40,628 bases of DNA from Undibacterium umbellatum (GTDB lineage: Bacteria; Pseudomonadota; Gammaproteobacteria; Burkholderiales; Burkholderiaceae_D), in NCBI RefSeq assembly GCF_014284125.1, contig NZ_JACOFX010000030.1, forward strand, positions 1 through 40,628. The letters are read 5' to 3'. The translations under genes were made by a program, and so were the position numbers. The notes beneath the pieces are model-generated. The model was not told the DNA's origin and did not search any database. It saw only the letters and a list, made by a program, of their open reading frames with translations. Shown here piece after piece: positions 1 to 8,442 of the stretch (its first letter is position 1; each line of letters begins with the position of its first letter).

Positions 1-67
1 CTTGTGCCAACACAAGTTTCACTGCTTCTTCCCGCAATTCCGGTGTATATCTCTTTTTCTGTTTCAT
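1..67 (-). CDS. IS3-type transposase OrfA, N-terminus only
   Basis: Only the first 22 codons lie in the window; the rest runs off the left edge. Read on the minus strand from the ATG at 67, the peptide begins MKQKKRYTPELREEAVKLVL. This is the typical start of the helix-turn-helix OrfA protein of IS3-family elements, which binds the element's ends. A good ribosome binding site (AGGAG) sits about 7 bases upstream of the ATG. OrfB and the other end of the element are not visible, so it cannot be said whether the element is intact. The subgroup is not determined. Confidence 0.75.
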   Translation of the reverse strand, partial: MKQKKRYTPELREEAVKLVLAQ

Positions 68-122
68 TATTTCTCCTGATCGTTTATTTTAACAAACAGG
101 AATGTCCTAAAAAATCAGGATA
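1..122 (-). mobile_element. One end of an IS3-family insertion sequence (partial)
   Basis: The OrfA start is preceded by about 55 bases that should hold the terminal inverted repeat. A candidate tip, read on the minus strand from about 122 to 103, contains TCCTGATTTTTTAGGACA, the AT-centred style of an IS150-like end. The other end is outside the window, so the boundary and target duplication are inferred, not seen. The element borders the restriction-modification operon. Confidence 0.5.
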
Positions 123-308
123 CCTCACTTCATCGCATTTTTTGCGATACCCCTGGCCTAATCTCATAGGCAGCCAATTGCCATTCAGGTAATATACAAA
201 TCAAACAAATGCAAGCATACGAAAACATCTCGTTTGTCTGCAATGCACATTTGCAAGCAGCGATGTAACTGCTTCAGCTCAACGATTTTGAAGAACAAAG
301 AATCATCC

Positions 309-2642
309 ATGACACAAACATCCAATAACCTTGCCACCGAATCCTGGGCAATTGCCGACCTGCTCCGTGGTGATTTTAGACAAAGCCAGTATGGTCGCAT
401 CATCTTGCCGTTTTGCTTGTTGCGTCGCCTGGAATGTGTGCTGGAAGCCAGCAAAGAAGCCGTACTGGCGGAACAGCAGAAAATAGCAAGCATGAATTTG
501 CCCGAAGAGGCGCAGGAAAAATTGCTCTTGCGTGCGACTGGTGGCCTGAGTTTCTTCAACACATCCAAAATGGATTTGTCCAAATTGGGTGAAAGCGGTA
601 TCAAAGCCAACCTCGAAAGCTATATCCAAAGCTTTTCTAAAGATGCGCGTGAGATTTTTGAATACTTCAATTTTGCTGAATTCATAGGTCAGCTCAACGA
701 CGCCAATTTGCTTTACAAGGTCGTGCAAAAAGTACGCACCATTGATCTGAGCACCAGCGCCGTGTCCAACCATGATATGGGCCTGGTATTTGAAGAACTG
801 ATACGCCGCTTTGCTGAGAGTTCAAACGATACTGCAGGTGAACACTTCACCCCACGTGATATCGTGCGCCTGACTACCTCACTCGTGTTTATAGAAGACA
901 ATGAAGCACTGACCACCCCAGGCATCATCCGCACCATCTATGACCCTACAGCAGGAACTGGCGGCTTCTTGTCGGCAGGGATGGAATATGTACATGAATT
1001 AAATCCCAACGCCGTCATACGCGCGTATGGCCAGGAGTTGAATCCTGAAAGCTATGCCATCTGCAAAGCAGATATGCTGATCAAGGGGCAAGAGGTCAAA
1101 AACATCAAGCTTGGCAATACCCTCTCCAACGATCAACTGTATGGCGAACGCTTTAACTACATGCTATCCAATCCCCCCTTTGGTGTTGATTGGAAAAAGA
1201 TAGAAGAAGACATCATCAAAGAACACAATGAAAAAGGCTTTGATGGTCGCTTTGGCGCGGGCCTGCCCCGTGTATCAGATGGTTCTTTGCTGTTTCTGTT
1301 GCACCTCATCAGCAAGTTACGCGATGCCAAGGATGGCGGTGGGCGCATAGGCATTATCCTCAATGGCTCCCCGCTTTTTACTGGCGGCGCAGGTTCTGGC
1401 GAGTCTGAAATCCGCCGCTATATTCTCGAAGCAGATTTACTGGAAGCCATCGTCGCCCTGCCGACTGATATGTTCTATAACACCGGCATCGCCACCTATG
1501 TATGGATACTGTCCAACAAAAAGCCTGACGAGAAAAAAGGCCTGGTGCAACTGATCAACGGCAGCAATCTTTACAGCAAAATGCGCAAGTCATTGGGCAG
1601 CAAGCGCAATGAAATGAGCGCCGACGACATCGCCACCATCATCCGCTGCTTTGGTGATTTTGAAGCCGTTGATGCGCGTGAACTGGATAAACCTACCGAA
1701 CAAAAAAGTAATCGCGGCAGACAATCGGCAAACCCAAAGACGGAGGCAGCAAAAACCTTTGCCGCCAAGATTTTCAAGACCCATGAATTTGGCTACCGCC
1801 GCATTACCATCGAGCGCCCGCTACGACAGTCTTACCAGTTCTCTGATGAACGCATCGCTACACTGCGCTTTGAATCCGGCGCATTGAACAGCATCATGCA
1901 ATGGGCATACGCAGAGTTCGCCAATCTGCCAGGCGCTATCTGGAGCGATGCAACGGATTGCATGAACTATGGCGAACTTGGTCAGCATGAAGACACCATA
2001 CGCCGCTACATCAAAATCCATTTTGCTGATCTCAAAGAAAAGCAAATCAAAGACCTGCTCAACCGCGATACCTGGTTAAGTGCCAAAGCCAGCATGCTCA
2101 AAGCCCAGGCCCTGCAAGCGCAGATAGGCAAGTCACAGTTTGACGACATGAACGACTACGATGACGCCATTGTCAAGGCAGCCAAGCTGGCCAACATCAG
2201 CCTGGACGCCAAAGACAAAAAAGTCATCGAAGCCGCAGTGAGCTGGAAAAACCCAGCCGCCCTGCCCGTCATCAAAAAAATCCACAAAACCAAGGCTGAT
2301 CCTATCTATGGCCTGTTTAACGTGGATGGCAAAACCATAGAATACAAAGCCGATGGCGACCTGCGTGATTTTGAAAACGTCGCCCTTGATCCATCCAAAA
2401 CAGTCAACGAAATCAACGAAGCCTACTTCAAAAAAGAAGTACAACCGCACGTGCCAGACGCCTGGATCGATGCCAGCAAAAAAGACGATAAAGACCAGCA
2501 AATCGGTGTCGTCGGCTATGAAATCCCATTCAACCGCCATTTCTACCAATACCAGCCACCGCGTGACCTGGCAGAGATTGATGCGGATCTGGATGCAGTC
2601 AGTGCAGAAATCATGAAGCTGCTGCAAGAGGTGCATTCATGA
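309..2642 (+). CDS. hsdM: Type I restriction-modification system DNA methyltransferase subunit HsdM
   Basis: This is the modification subunit of a type I system, which transfers a methyl group from S-adenosylmethionine to adenine N6 in the site chosen by HsdS. The N-terminal HsdM helical domain is followed by the cofactor motif DPTAGTGGF (residues 212-220) and the catalytic motif NPPF (288-291). The frame stays open back to 234, but the ATG at 309 is preferred: it gives the usual N-terminus, and the earlier stretch looks non-coding. At about 777 residues it is longer than the common 500-550 residue HsdM; the extra length is a charged C-terminal region after about residue 520. The stop overlaps the next start by 4 bases (ATGA), implying translational coupling. 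Confidence 0.95.
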   Translation: MTQTSNNLATESWAIADLLRGDFRQSQYGRIILPFCLLRRLECVLEASKEAVLAEQQKIASMNLPEEAQEKLLLRATGGLSFFNTSKMDLSKLGESGIKANLESYIQSFSKDAREIFEYFNFAEFIGQLNDANLLYKVVQKVRTIDLSTSAVSNHDMGLVFEELIRRFAESSNDTAGEHFTPRDIVRLTTSLVFIEDNEALTTPGIIRTIYDPTAGTGGFLSAGMEYVHELNPNAVIRAYGQELNPESYAICKADMLIKGQEVKNIKLGNTLSNDQLYGERFNYMLSNPPFGVDWKKIEEDIIKEHNEKGFDGRFGAGLPRVSDGSLLFLLHLISKLRDAKDGGGRIGIILNGSPLFTGGAGSGESEIRRYILEADLLEAIVALPTDMFYNTGIATYVWILSNKKPDEKKGLVQLINGSNLYSKMRKSLGSKRNEMSADDIATIIRCFGDFEAVDARELDKPTEQKSNRGRQSANPKTEAAKTFAAKIFKTHEFGYRRITIERPLRQSYQFSDERIATLRFESGALNSIMQWAYAEFANLPGAIWSDATDCMNYGELGQHEDTIRRYIKIHFADLKEKQIKDLLNRDTWLSAKASMLKAQALQAQIGKSQFDDMNDYDDAIVKAAKLANISLDAKDKKVIEAAVSWKNPAALPVIKKIHKTKADPIYGLFNVDGKTIEYKADGDLRDFENVALDPSKTVNEINEAYFKKEVQPHVPDAWIDASKKDDKDQQIGVVGYEIPFNRHFYQYQPPRDLAEIDADLDAVSAEIMKLLQEVHS

Positions 2643-3658
2643 GCAAATCAAACCTGAGCAATGGCGCGCAGCCCGATTTTGCTGAAGTCGTACACCTGAT
2701 CACCGCCGCACGCCAGCACGCTTATCAAGCCGTGAACACCACCTTGATAGAACTGTATTGGCAAGTTGGTGCCTACATCAGCAATAAAATCAAGGCCGCA
2801 GAATGGGGCGATGGTGTTGTCGATGCGCTGGCAAAACATTTAGCGATTACTCAGCCTAATTTAAAGGGCTTTACACGTCGCAATCTGTTCCGTATGCGCC
2901 AGTTTTTTGATGCTTATCAAGATGACAAAATTGTCGCACCACTGGTGAGACAATTGCCGTGGACACATAACCTGACGATTCTCAGTCGCAGCAAAGTGAG
3001 CGAAGAGCGTGAATTTTATTTAAGGATGTCTGTACAAGAGGGATGGTCTAGTCGTGATCTTGAACGACAGTACAATACCGCGCTTTTTGAGCGTACGGTA
3101 TTGCAACCGCCAAAAGTGTCAGCGGTGCTGACACAATTACACCCCGAAGCCTTAAACGTCTTCAAAGACAGTTACATCGTTGATTTCTTAAGTCTGCCAG
3201 AGCAACACAGCGAGGCTGATTTGCATCAGGGCCTGCTCGCCAAATTAAAGCATTTCTTGCTCGAATTAGGGCGCGACTTTTGTTTTGTCGGCAGTGAATA
3301 TCCTGTGCAAGTCGGCAAACAAGACTTTGCACTCGATCTCTTATTCTTCCATCGCGGTTTAAACGCACTGGTGGCGATAGAACTCAAAGTGGACAAATTC
3401 CAGCCAGAACACTTGGGCAAACTCAATTTCTACCTGGAAGCCCTAGACCGCGACCACAAAAAGCCACATGAAAACCCCGCCATCGGCGTACTGCTATGCG
3501 CCAGCAAAGATGATGAAGTCGTCGAATACGCACTGAGCCGTAGCCTTTCCCCCGCCATGATAGCCGAATACCAAACCCAACTGCCCGACAAAAAGCTACT
3601 GCAAGCGAAGCTGCATGAGTTTTATCTGTTGAATCTGGCGCAGGAGGAAGGGGTATGA
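2639..3658 (+). CDS. YhcG/DUF1016 family PD-(D/E)xK nuclease
   Basis: A 339-residue protein of the YhcG family. The N-terminal DUF1016 helical domain (about residues 12-160) contains the family-typical run LTQLH-type linker into a C-terminal PD-(D/E)xK nuclease fold. Likely active-site residues are Asp233 in ALDLLFF and Glu248-x-Lys250 in AIELK, followed by a conserved NFYLEALD segment. It lies between hsdM and hsdS with ATGA overlaps on both sides, so it is almost certainly co-translated with them. YhcG-family genes are known to occur in type I restriction loci, but their role there is not settled. It could be an accessory nuclease, a regulator of the complex or a separate defence gene. The family call is firm; the function is inferred. 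Confidence 0.88.
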   Translation: MSKSNLSNGAQPDFAEVVHLITAARQHAYQAVNTTLIELYWQVGAYISNKIKAAEWGDGVVDALAKHLAITQPNLKGFTRRNLFRMRQFFDAYQDDKIVAPLVRQLPWTHNLTILSRSKVSEEREFYLRMSVQEGWSSRDLERQYNTALFERTVLQPPKVSAVLTQLHPEALNVFKDSYIVDFLSLPEQHSEADLHQGLLAKLKHFLLELGRDFCFVGSEYPVQVGKQDFALDLLFFHRGLNALVAIELKVDKFQPEHLGKLNFYLEALDRDHKKPHENPAIGVLLCASKDDEVVEYALSRSLSPAMIAEYQTQLPDKKLLQAKLHEFYLLNLAQEEGV

Positions 3659-5034
3659 GTAGGTATAAGGTTTATCCTGAGTATAAGGATGCTGGTGTTG
3701 AGTGGTTGGATAAAGTCCCAATGCATTGGCATGTTATGCAACTTAAACGCACAGTTGATGGTTGTGTCAACGGTATTTGGGGCGAAGAGCCGCAACAAGA
3801 TGGTAACGACACTATCGTTATCCGTGTTGCTGATTTTGATCGGCAACGTTTAACTATAAACGAAGATGGCTACACGTTTCGAAGGATTGAAGCTAAAGAA
3901 AAACAAAACCGAAGACTGAAGCGTGGTGATTTACTGCTAGAAAAGTCCGGTGGGGGTGAAAAAACGCTCGTAGGGCAAGTTGTACTGTTTGACAAAACTT
4001 TTGAAGCTGTGACATCAAATTTTGTCGCAAAGATGACTCCGCTTCGAGATTTTGACAGTAGCTATATGAACTATGTTTTTAGTCGTTTCTATTTTGAGAA
4101 TTTGAATTTTTGTTCAATAAAACAAAATACAGGAATTCAGAACTTGGATTCAGCGGCTTATTTATCAGAAAAAATCGGTATTCCGAAGAAAGACGAACAA
4201 CAAAAAATCGCCAACTTCCTCGACCACGAAACCGCCAAGATCGATACCCTGATCGCGAAGCAGCAAGAGTTGATCAAGCTGCTGAAAGAAAAACGGCAGG
4301 CGGTGATTAGTCATGCCGTCACCAAAGGCCTCAACCCCAACGCCCCCATGCGGGACTCTGGTGTGGAGTGGCTAGGCGAAGTGCCGGAACATTGGGGCGT
4401 AAAGAAATTCAGATTCCTATGTGATCGAATCATAGCTGGTCCCTTTGGATCAAGTATCACAAAAGACATGTATGTAAAAGAAGGCTATAAAGTTTACGGT
4501 CAAGAACAAGTTATTCCGAATGACTTTACTATCGGCGACTACTACGTTTCAAAGCGCGATTTCTTAGAACTCTTTCGTTACAGCACAAATCCGGGGGATA
4601 TCCTTATTAGTTGTGTTGGTACATTTGGGAAAGTAGCGGTTTTTCCAAATAGCGCTGAGCCGGGGATTATTAATCCCCGTTTGATCAAGGCCGAAGTTAA
4701 AACGATTTGCAATCCACTTTATTTATGTGAATTTCTCAAAAGTGAAATGGTTTTCAAACAATTTGAGTTACTAAGTCGAGGTGGAACAATGGGAGTTATT
4801 AATATTGGAGTCCTAAATGAGATATTGGTTGCATGTCCCCCTTTGGAAGAACAAGATGAAGTTTTTTTATTCATAAAGAGACAAAAAGAAAAATTTAACT
4901 TTTTGATTGAAAGAGCAAATAAACAAATTGAATTGGCTCAAGAACGCCGCACAGCTCTAATCTCCGCAGCCGTCACCGGAAAAATCGACGTACGCGACTG
5001 GCAAGCCCTCAGCGACACAGCCTTAGCCGCCTGA
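3655..5034 (+). CDS. hsdS: Type I restriction-modification specificity subunit HsdS
   Basis: This is the DNA-recognition subunit that directs HsdM and HsdR to a bipartite target. The 459-residue protein has the two-fold layout of the family. Repeat 1 opens with DAGVEWLDKVPMHW (12-25), then target recognition domain 1 (about 31-178) and a helical spacer (about 180-225, QQKIANFLDHETAKIDTLI). Repeat 2 opens with DSGVEWLGEVPEHW (234-247), then recognition domain 2 (about 250-405) and a second helical spacer ending ALISAAVTGKIDVRDW. The recognition domains are visibly more AT-rich than the spacers, as expected if they have been exchanged horizontally. The target sequence cannot be read from the protein by eye. 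The start overlaps the YhcG stop by 4 bases. Confidence 0.95.
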   Translation: MSRYKVYPEYKDAGVEWLDKVPMHWHVMQLKRTVDGCVNGIWGEEPQQDGNDTIVIRVADFDRQRLTINEDGYTFRRIEAKEKQNRRLKRGDLLLEKSGGGEKTLVGQVVLFDKTFEAVTSNFVAKMTPLRDFDSSYMNYVFSRFYFENLNFCSIKQNTGIQNLDSAAYLSEKIGIPKKDEQQKIANFLDHETAKIDTLIAKQQELIKLLKEKRQAVISHAVTKGLNPNAPMRDSGVEWLGEVPEHWGVKKFRFLCDRIIAGPFGSSITKDMYVKEGYKVYGQEQVIPNDFTIGDYYVSKRDFLELFRYSTNPGDILISCVGTFGKVAVFPNSAEPGIINPRLIKAEVKTICNPLYLCEFLKSEMVFKQFELLSRGGTMGVINIGVLNEILVACPPLEEQDEVFLFIKRQKEKFNFLIERANKQIELAQERRTALISAAVTGKIDVRDWQALSDTALAA

Positions 5035-5075
5035 TAGCCTTTGATTAAACCAAGCCTACACCAGAGAACCTCTTT

Positions 5076-8000
5076 ATGAGCAAAGCCAACGAACTGACCT
5101 TCCAAAACGACATGATACGCCAGCTTGTGGCCAATGGCTGGCTGCTCGGCAAGGCGGAACATTACAACCGTGAGCTGGCTTTGTATCCTGAAGATGTGCT
5201 GGGCTTTGTCAAAGATACGCAAGACGAGCAATGGCAAAAGTTTTGTGGCTTGTATCCAGTGCAGTCTGAACAAAAATTCCTGGAGCGGCTGGCACAGCAG
5301 CTCAACAAGGCTGACCCGAATGCGGCGAATAAAGAGATGCGTACCTTTGGCACCCTGGGTGTCTTGCGGCATGAACTGAAAGACCGTGGTACGCGCTTTT
5401 CGCTTTGCCAGTTTGCGCCTGAACATGATTTGAACCCCGATACTTTGGCGCGTTATAAGCAGAATCGTTTGCGTGTGGTGCCTGAGTTGGTTTACAGCCC
5501 CTGGGTGAAGGAGGCGGATGCTGCGCCACTGGATTCCCGCCTGCGCGGGAATGACGACGCTACGGGTACGGATGAGGCAAACAGTGTAAAAGCAAAGGCC
5601 TGGCGCATTGATCTGGTCTTGTTCGTCAATGGCATCCCAGTTGCGACTCTGGAATTGAAGTCTGAATTTAAACAGGCGGTGCACAATGCCATGCGTCAGT
5701 ACCGCGCTACTCGCCTGCCTATTGACCCTGTCGCCAAAAAGCCTGAACCTCTGCTGACTTTCAAGCGCGGTGCACTGGTGCATTTTGCGGTGAGCCAGTA
5801 TGAAGTCTATATGACGACCCGGCTGGAGGGTGAAGATACTTTCTTCTTGCCCTTTAACAAGGGTACGCATGATGGTGGCGCTGGTAATGAAGTGCCTGAA
5901 GATGTCACGCAATACGCCACTGATTATTTGTGGAATGAAGTCTTATTGCCCGACAATCTGCTGAATATTTTGGGCCGCTATGTGCATTTGCAGATAGAAG
6001 AAAGAGAAGACTGGGAAGGCCGCAAGTATAAAAAAGAAAGCCTGATCTTCCCGCGTTATCACCAGTGGGACGTGGTGAATAAATTACTGACAGCTGCACG
6101 TACTGAGGGGCCGGGGCATAAATATCTGATACAGCATAGCGCGGGGTCAGGCAAATCAAATTCGATTGCCTGGGTGGCGCACCAGTTATCGTCTTTGTAT
6201 GATGAACGGGGAAATAAGCAATTTCATTCTGTGATTGTAGTGACAGACCGTACTGTTCTGGATGCGCAATTGCAAGACACCATTGCCCAGTTTGAACATA
6301 CCGACGGCGTGGTTGGGCGTATCAATAATCAGGAAGGTGATGGTTCCAAATCAGAAAAATTGGCCAAGGCCTTGGAAAGCTCACAGCCAATTATTATCGT
6401 GACGATACAGACCTTCCCTTTCGTATTGCAGGCGATAGAAAACAGTGTGAGCCTGAAAGAACGTAATTATGTGGTCATTGCTGACGAGGCGCATTCTTCA
6501 CAAACTGGCTCGACAGCGCGCAAGTTGAAAGAAGTCTTGATGGTGGATGGCAGCGCCAATGATGAAGATGAAATCACCTCTGACGATATCATCGACGCTG
6601 CGGTTGCCTCGCGCCGTGCTTCCAAGAACCTGAGCTATCTGGCATTTACCGCAACACCCAAAACCAAGACGCTGGAATTATTTGGCCGCCGCCCTCGCCC
6701 TGAAGAACAGGCATCAAAAACCAATAAGCCTGCTGCCTTCCATGTGTACAGCATGCGCCAGGCGATAGAAGAAGGCTTCATTCTGGATGTATTGCAAAAC
6801 TACACCAATTACAAGGTGGCATACAACCTGGCAATGTGTATCAACGATGCTGATCAACAGGTAGAAAGCAAGAAAGCCACAGTCAGGCTCAACCAGTGGG
6901 TGCGCCTGCATGATCACAATATTAGCCAAAAGGTCATGATCATTGTTGAGCATTTTAAAATGCATATCATGGGTTTATTGGGTGGGCAAGCCAAGGCCAT
7001 GGTGGTGACCAGCTCACGCAAAGAGGCCGTGCGCTATAAAAAATCTTTAGACGCTTATATTGCCAAGAAAAGTGAAAGCGAACCTGCCTATCAAAAGATA
7101 CGGGCCATGGTGGCGTTCTCAGGCGAAGTAGAATTTAACGACAAAGACCCGAACATCGAAGCGCTGCTGGATCAAAAATTCACAGAGTCGAATATGAACC
7201 CGGCCTTAAAAGGCCGCGATATGCGCAAGGCTTTTGATACCGATGATTATCAACTCATGATCGTTGCCAACAAGTTTCAAACAGGTTTTGACCAGCCCAA
7301 GCTGTGCGCCATGTATGTTGACAAGAAGCTGGGTGGAGTGGAATGTGTGCAAACCCTGTCGCGCCTGAACCGTACTTACCCTGGCAAAAAAGAGACTGGT
7401 ACTTTTGTGCTGGATTTTTTTAATGAGCCTGAAGATATCCTTTCCTCCTTCCAGCCTTATTTTCAAACAGCAGAACTGGCAGACGTATCCAACCCCAACC
7501 TGATTTTTGACCTGTTTGATAAATTGCGTACCGCGGATATTTTTACCTGGACAGAGGTTGAACAATTCTGCAAAGCCTTCTTTGTACAAAGCAAGAGCAA
7601 CGCCGCCATTGCCAACATCTGCAAACCCGCTGTAGAGCGCTGGCAAAAACGCTATAAGCATGCGGTAGAGGCTTACAAGCAAGCCAAGGAAATGTTTGAA
7701 CGCACAAAGAAGTTCAATGATGCGGTATTGATTGCCAATGCAGAAAACAGTCTTAAAGACTGCAAGAAAGCCAGGGATGCGCTGGAGATTTTCAAAAAAG
7801 ACCTGGGCACTTTTGTGCGCTTTTATGAATTCATGTCGCAAATCGTCGATTACGACGACAAGGATTTGGAAAAACTCAGCCTGTACGCCCGCAACCTGCG
7901 CCCCATGCTGCGAGAAACCATCGTTGATGAAGACGATATCGATTTATCGACTATCTCTTTGAGCCACTACCGCGTATCCAAAATCCGCCAGCAGCATTTG

Positions 8001-8393
8001 ATGCTGAAAGAAGATCAGGAAGAATACCAGCTAGTGCCAGGTGAAGGCGCAGGCACAGCCAAGGCCAAAGACAAGAAAACCGAATTCTTGTCGCAGATTG
8101 TCCATAGACTCAACGAACTGTTCATCACTGACCAGTTAAGTGACCAGGACATGGTCAATTACGCCTATACCATCAGCGACAAGGTCAGGGAAAACACTAT
8201 CGTCATGCAGCAGATCGCCAACAACAGCGCAGAACAAGCCATGCTGGGAGATTTTTCCAAGGCAGTAGACGACGCAATTTTGGATAGTAGTGAAGTGCAT
8301 CAAATCCAGATGATGCAGTTATTGTCTGACCCTAAACGCAATGCCGGTTTTGCGAAGGTGATTTTTGATTTATTGACGCGACCAGCGCCGTGA
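5076..8393 (+). CDS. hsdR: Type I restriction endonuclease subunit HsdR
   Basis: This is the motor and nuclease subunit: it translocates DNA with ATP and cuts far from the recognition site. The N-terminal nuclease domain has Asp179 (RIDLVLF) and Glu193-x-Lys195 (LELK), the PD-(D/E)xK active site. The SF2 helicase motor has Walker A SAGSGKS near residue 355, DEAH in VIADEAHSS near 470 and FTATPK near 525. The C-terminal region is helical. Length (1105 residues) is normal for the family. It starts 41 bases after hsdS, probably in the same transcript. A palindromic repeat is inserted in frame and adds about ten residues (DSRLRGNDD, 153-161) just before the nuclease aspartate. No frameshift is seen, so the enzyme may be active. 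Confidence 0.95.
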   Translation: MSKANELTFQNDMIRQLVANGWLLGKAEHYNRELALYPEDVLGFVKDTQDEQWQKFCGLYPVQSEQKFLERLAQQLNKADPNAANKEMRTFGTLGVLRHELKDRGTRFSLCQFAPEHDLNPDTLARYKQNRLRVVPELVYSPWVKEADAAPLDSRLRGNDDATGTDEANSVKAKAWRIDLVLFVNGIPVATLELKSEFKQAVHNAMRQYRATRLPIDPVAKKPEPLLTFKRGALVHFAVSQYEVYMTTRLEGEDTFFLPFNKGTHDGGAGNEVPEDVTQYATDYLWNEVLLPDNLLNILGRYVHLQIEEREDWEGRKYKKESLIFPRYHQWDVVNKLLTAARTEGPGHKYLIQHSAGSGKSNSIAWVAHQLSSLYDERGNKQFHSVIVVTDRTVLDAQLQDTIAQFEHTDGVVGRINNQEGDGSKSEKLAKALESSQPIIIVTIQTFPFVLQAIENSVSLKERNYVVIADEAHSSQTGSTARKLKEVLMVDGSANDEDEITSDDIIDAAVASRRASKNLSYLAFTATPKTKTLELFGRRPRPEEQASKTNKPAAFHVYSMRQAIEEGFILDVLQNYTNYKVAYNLAMCINDADQQVESKKATVRLNQWVRLHDHNISQKVMIIVEHFKMHIMGLLGGQAKAMVVTSSRKEAVRYKKSLDAYIAKKSESEPAYQKIRAMVAFSGEVEFNDKDPNIEALLDQKFTESNMNPALKGRDMRKAFDTDDYQLMIVANKFQTGFDQPKLCAMYVDKKLGGVECVQTLSRLNRTYPGKKETGTFVLDFFNEPEDILSSFQPYFQTAELADVSNPNLIFDLFDKLRTADIFTWTEVEQFCKAFFVQSKSNAAIANICKPAVERWQKRYKHAVEAYKQAKEMFERTKKFNDAVLIANAENSLKDCKKARDALEIFKKDLGTFVRFYEFMSQIVDYDDKDLEKLSLYARNLRPMLRETIVDEDDIDLSTISLSHYRVSKIRQQHLMLKEDQEEYQLVPGEGAGTAKAKDKKTEFLSQIVHRLNELFITDQLSDQDMVNYAYTISDKVRENTIVMQQIANNSAEQAMLGDFSKAVDDAILDSSEVHQIQMMQLLSDPKRNAGFAKVIFDLLTRPAP
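5531..5554. repeat. Palindromic repeat inserted inside hsdR
   Basis: Arms ATTCCCGC (5533-5540) and GCGGGAAT (5545-5552) are a perfect 8-base inverted repeat around CTGC. The unit GGATTCCCGC...GCGGGAATGACG is a widespread small dispersed repeat in proteobacterial genomes, usually found between genes. Here it lies inside a coding region and is read in frame as DSRLRGND. It is the only copy seen in this window. Confidence 0.85.
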
Positions 8394-8398
8394 GTTTC

Positions 8399-8427
8399 CA
8401 ATTCTCTCCACATCGCGGAGAGAATTG
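8399..8427. terminator. Hairpin between convergent hsdR and DUF5655 gene
   Basis: Perfect 11-base arms CAATTCTCTCC (8399-8409) and GGAGAGAATTG (8417-8427) enclose a 7-base loop, 5 bases after the hsdR stop and before the end of the facing gene. There is no T-run on either side, so it is either a two-way hairpin lacking a U-tract or an RNA 3'-end stabiliser. The position favours transcription ending here. Confidence 0.5.
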
Positions 8428-8442
8428 CGCTGATGAATTGAA

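Noticed and set aside
234..308. Upstream extension of hsdM
   Set aside because: The extra 25 residues do not resemble the HsdM N-terminus; the ATG at 309 gives the usual start.
4938..5912. Long minus-strand ORF (324 codons) opposite hsdS/hsdR
   Set aside because: It is the antisense of hsdR, shows no domain, and includes the palindromic repeat read in reverse.
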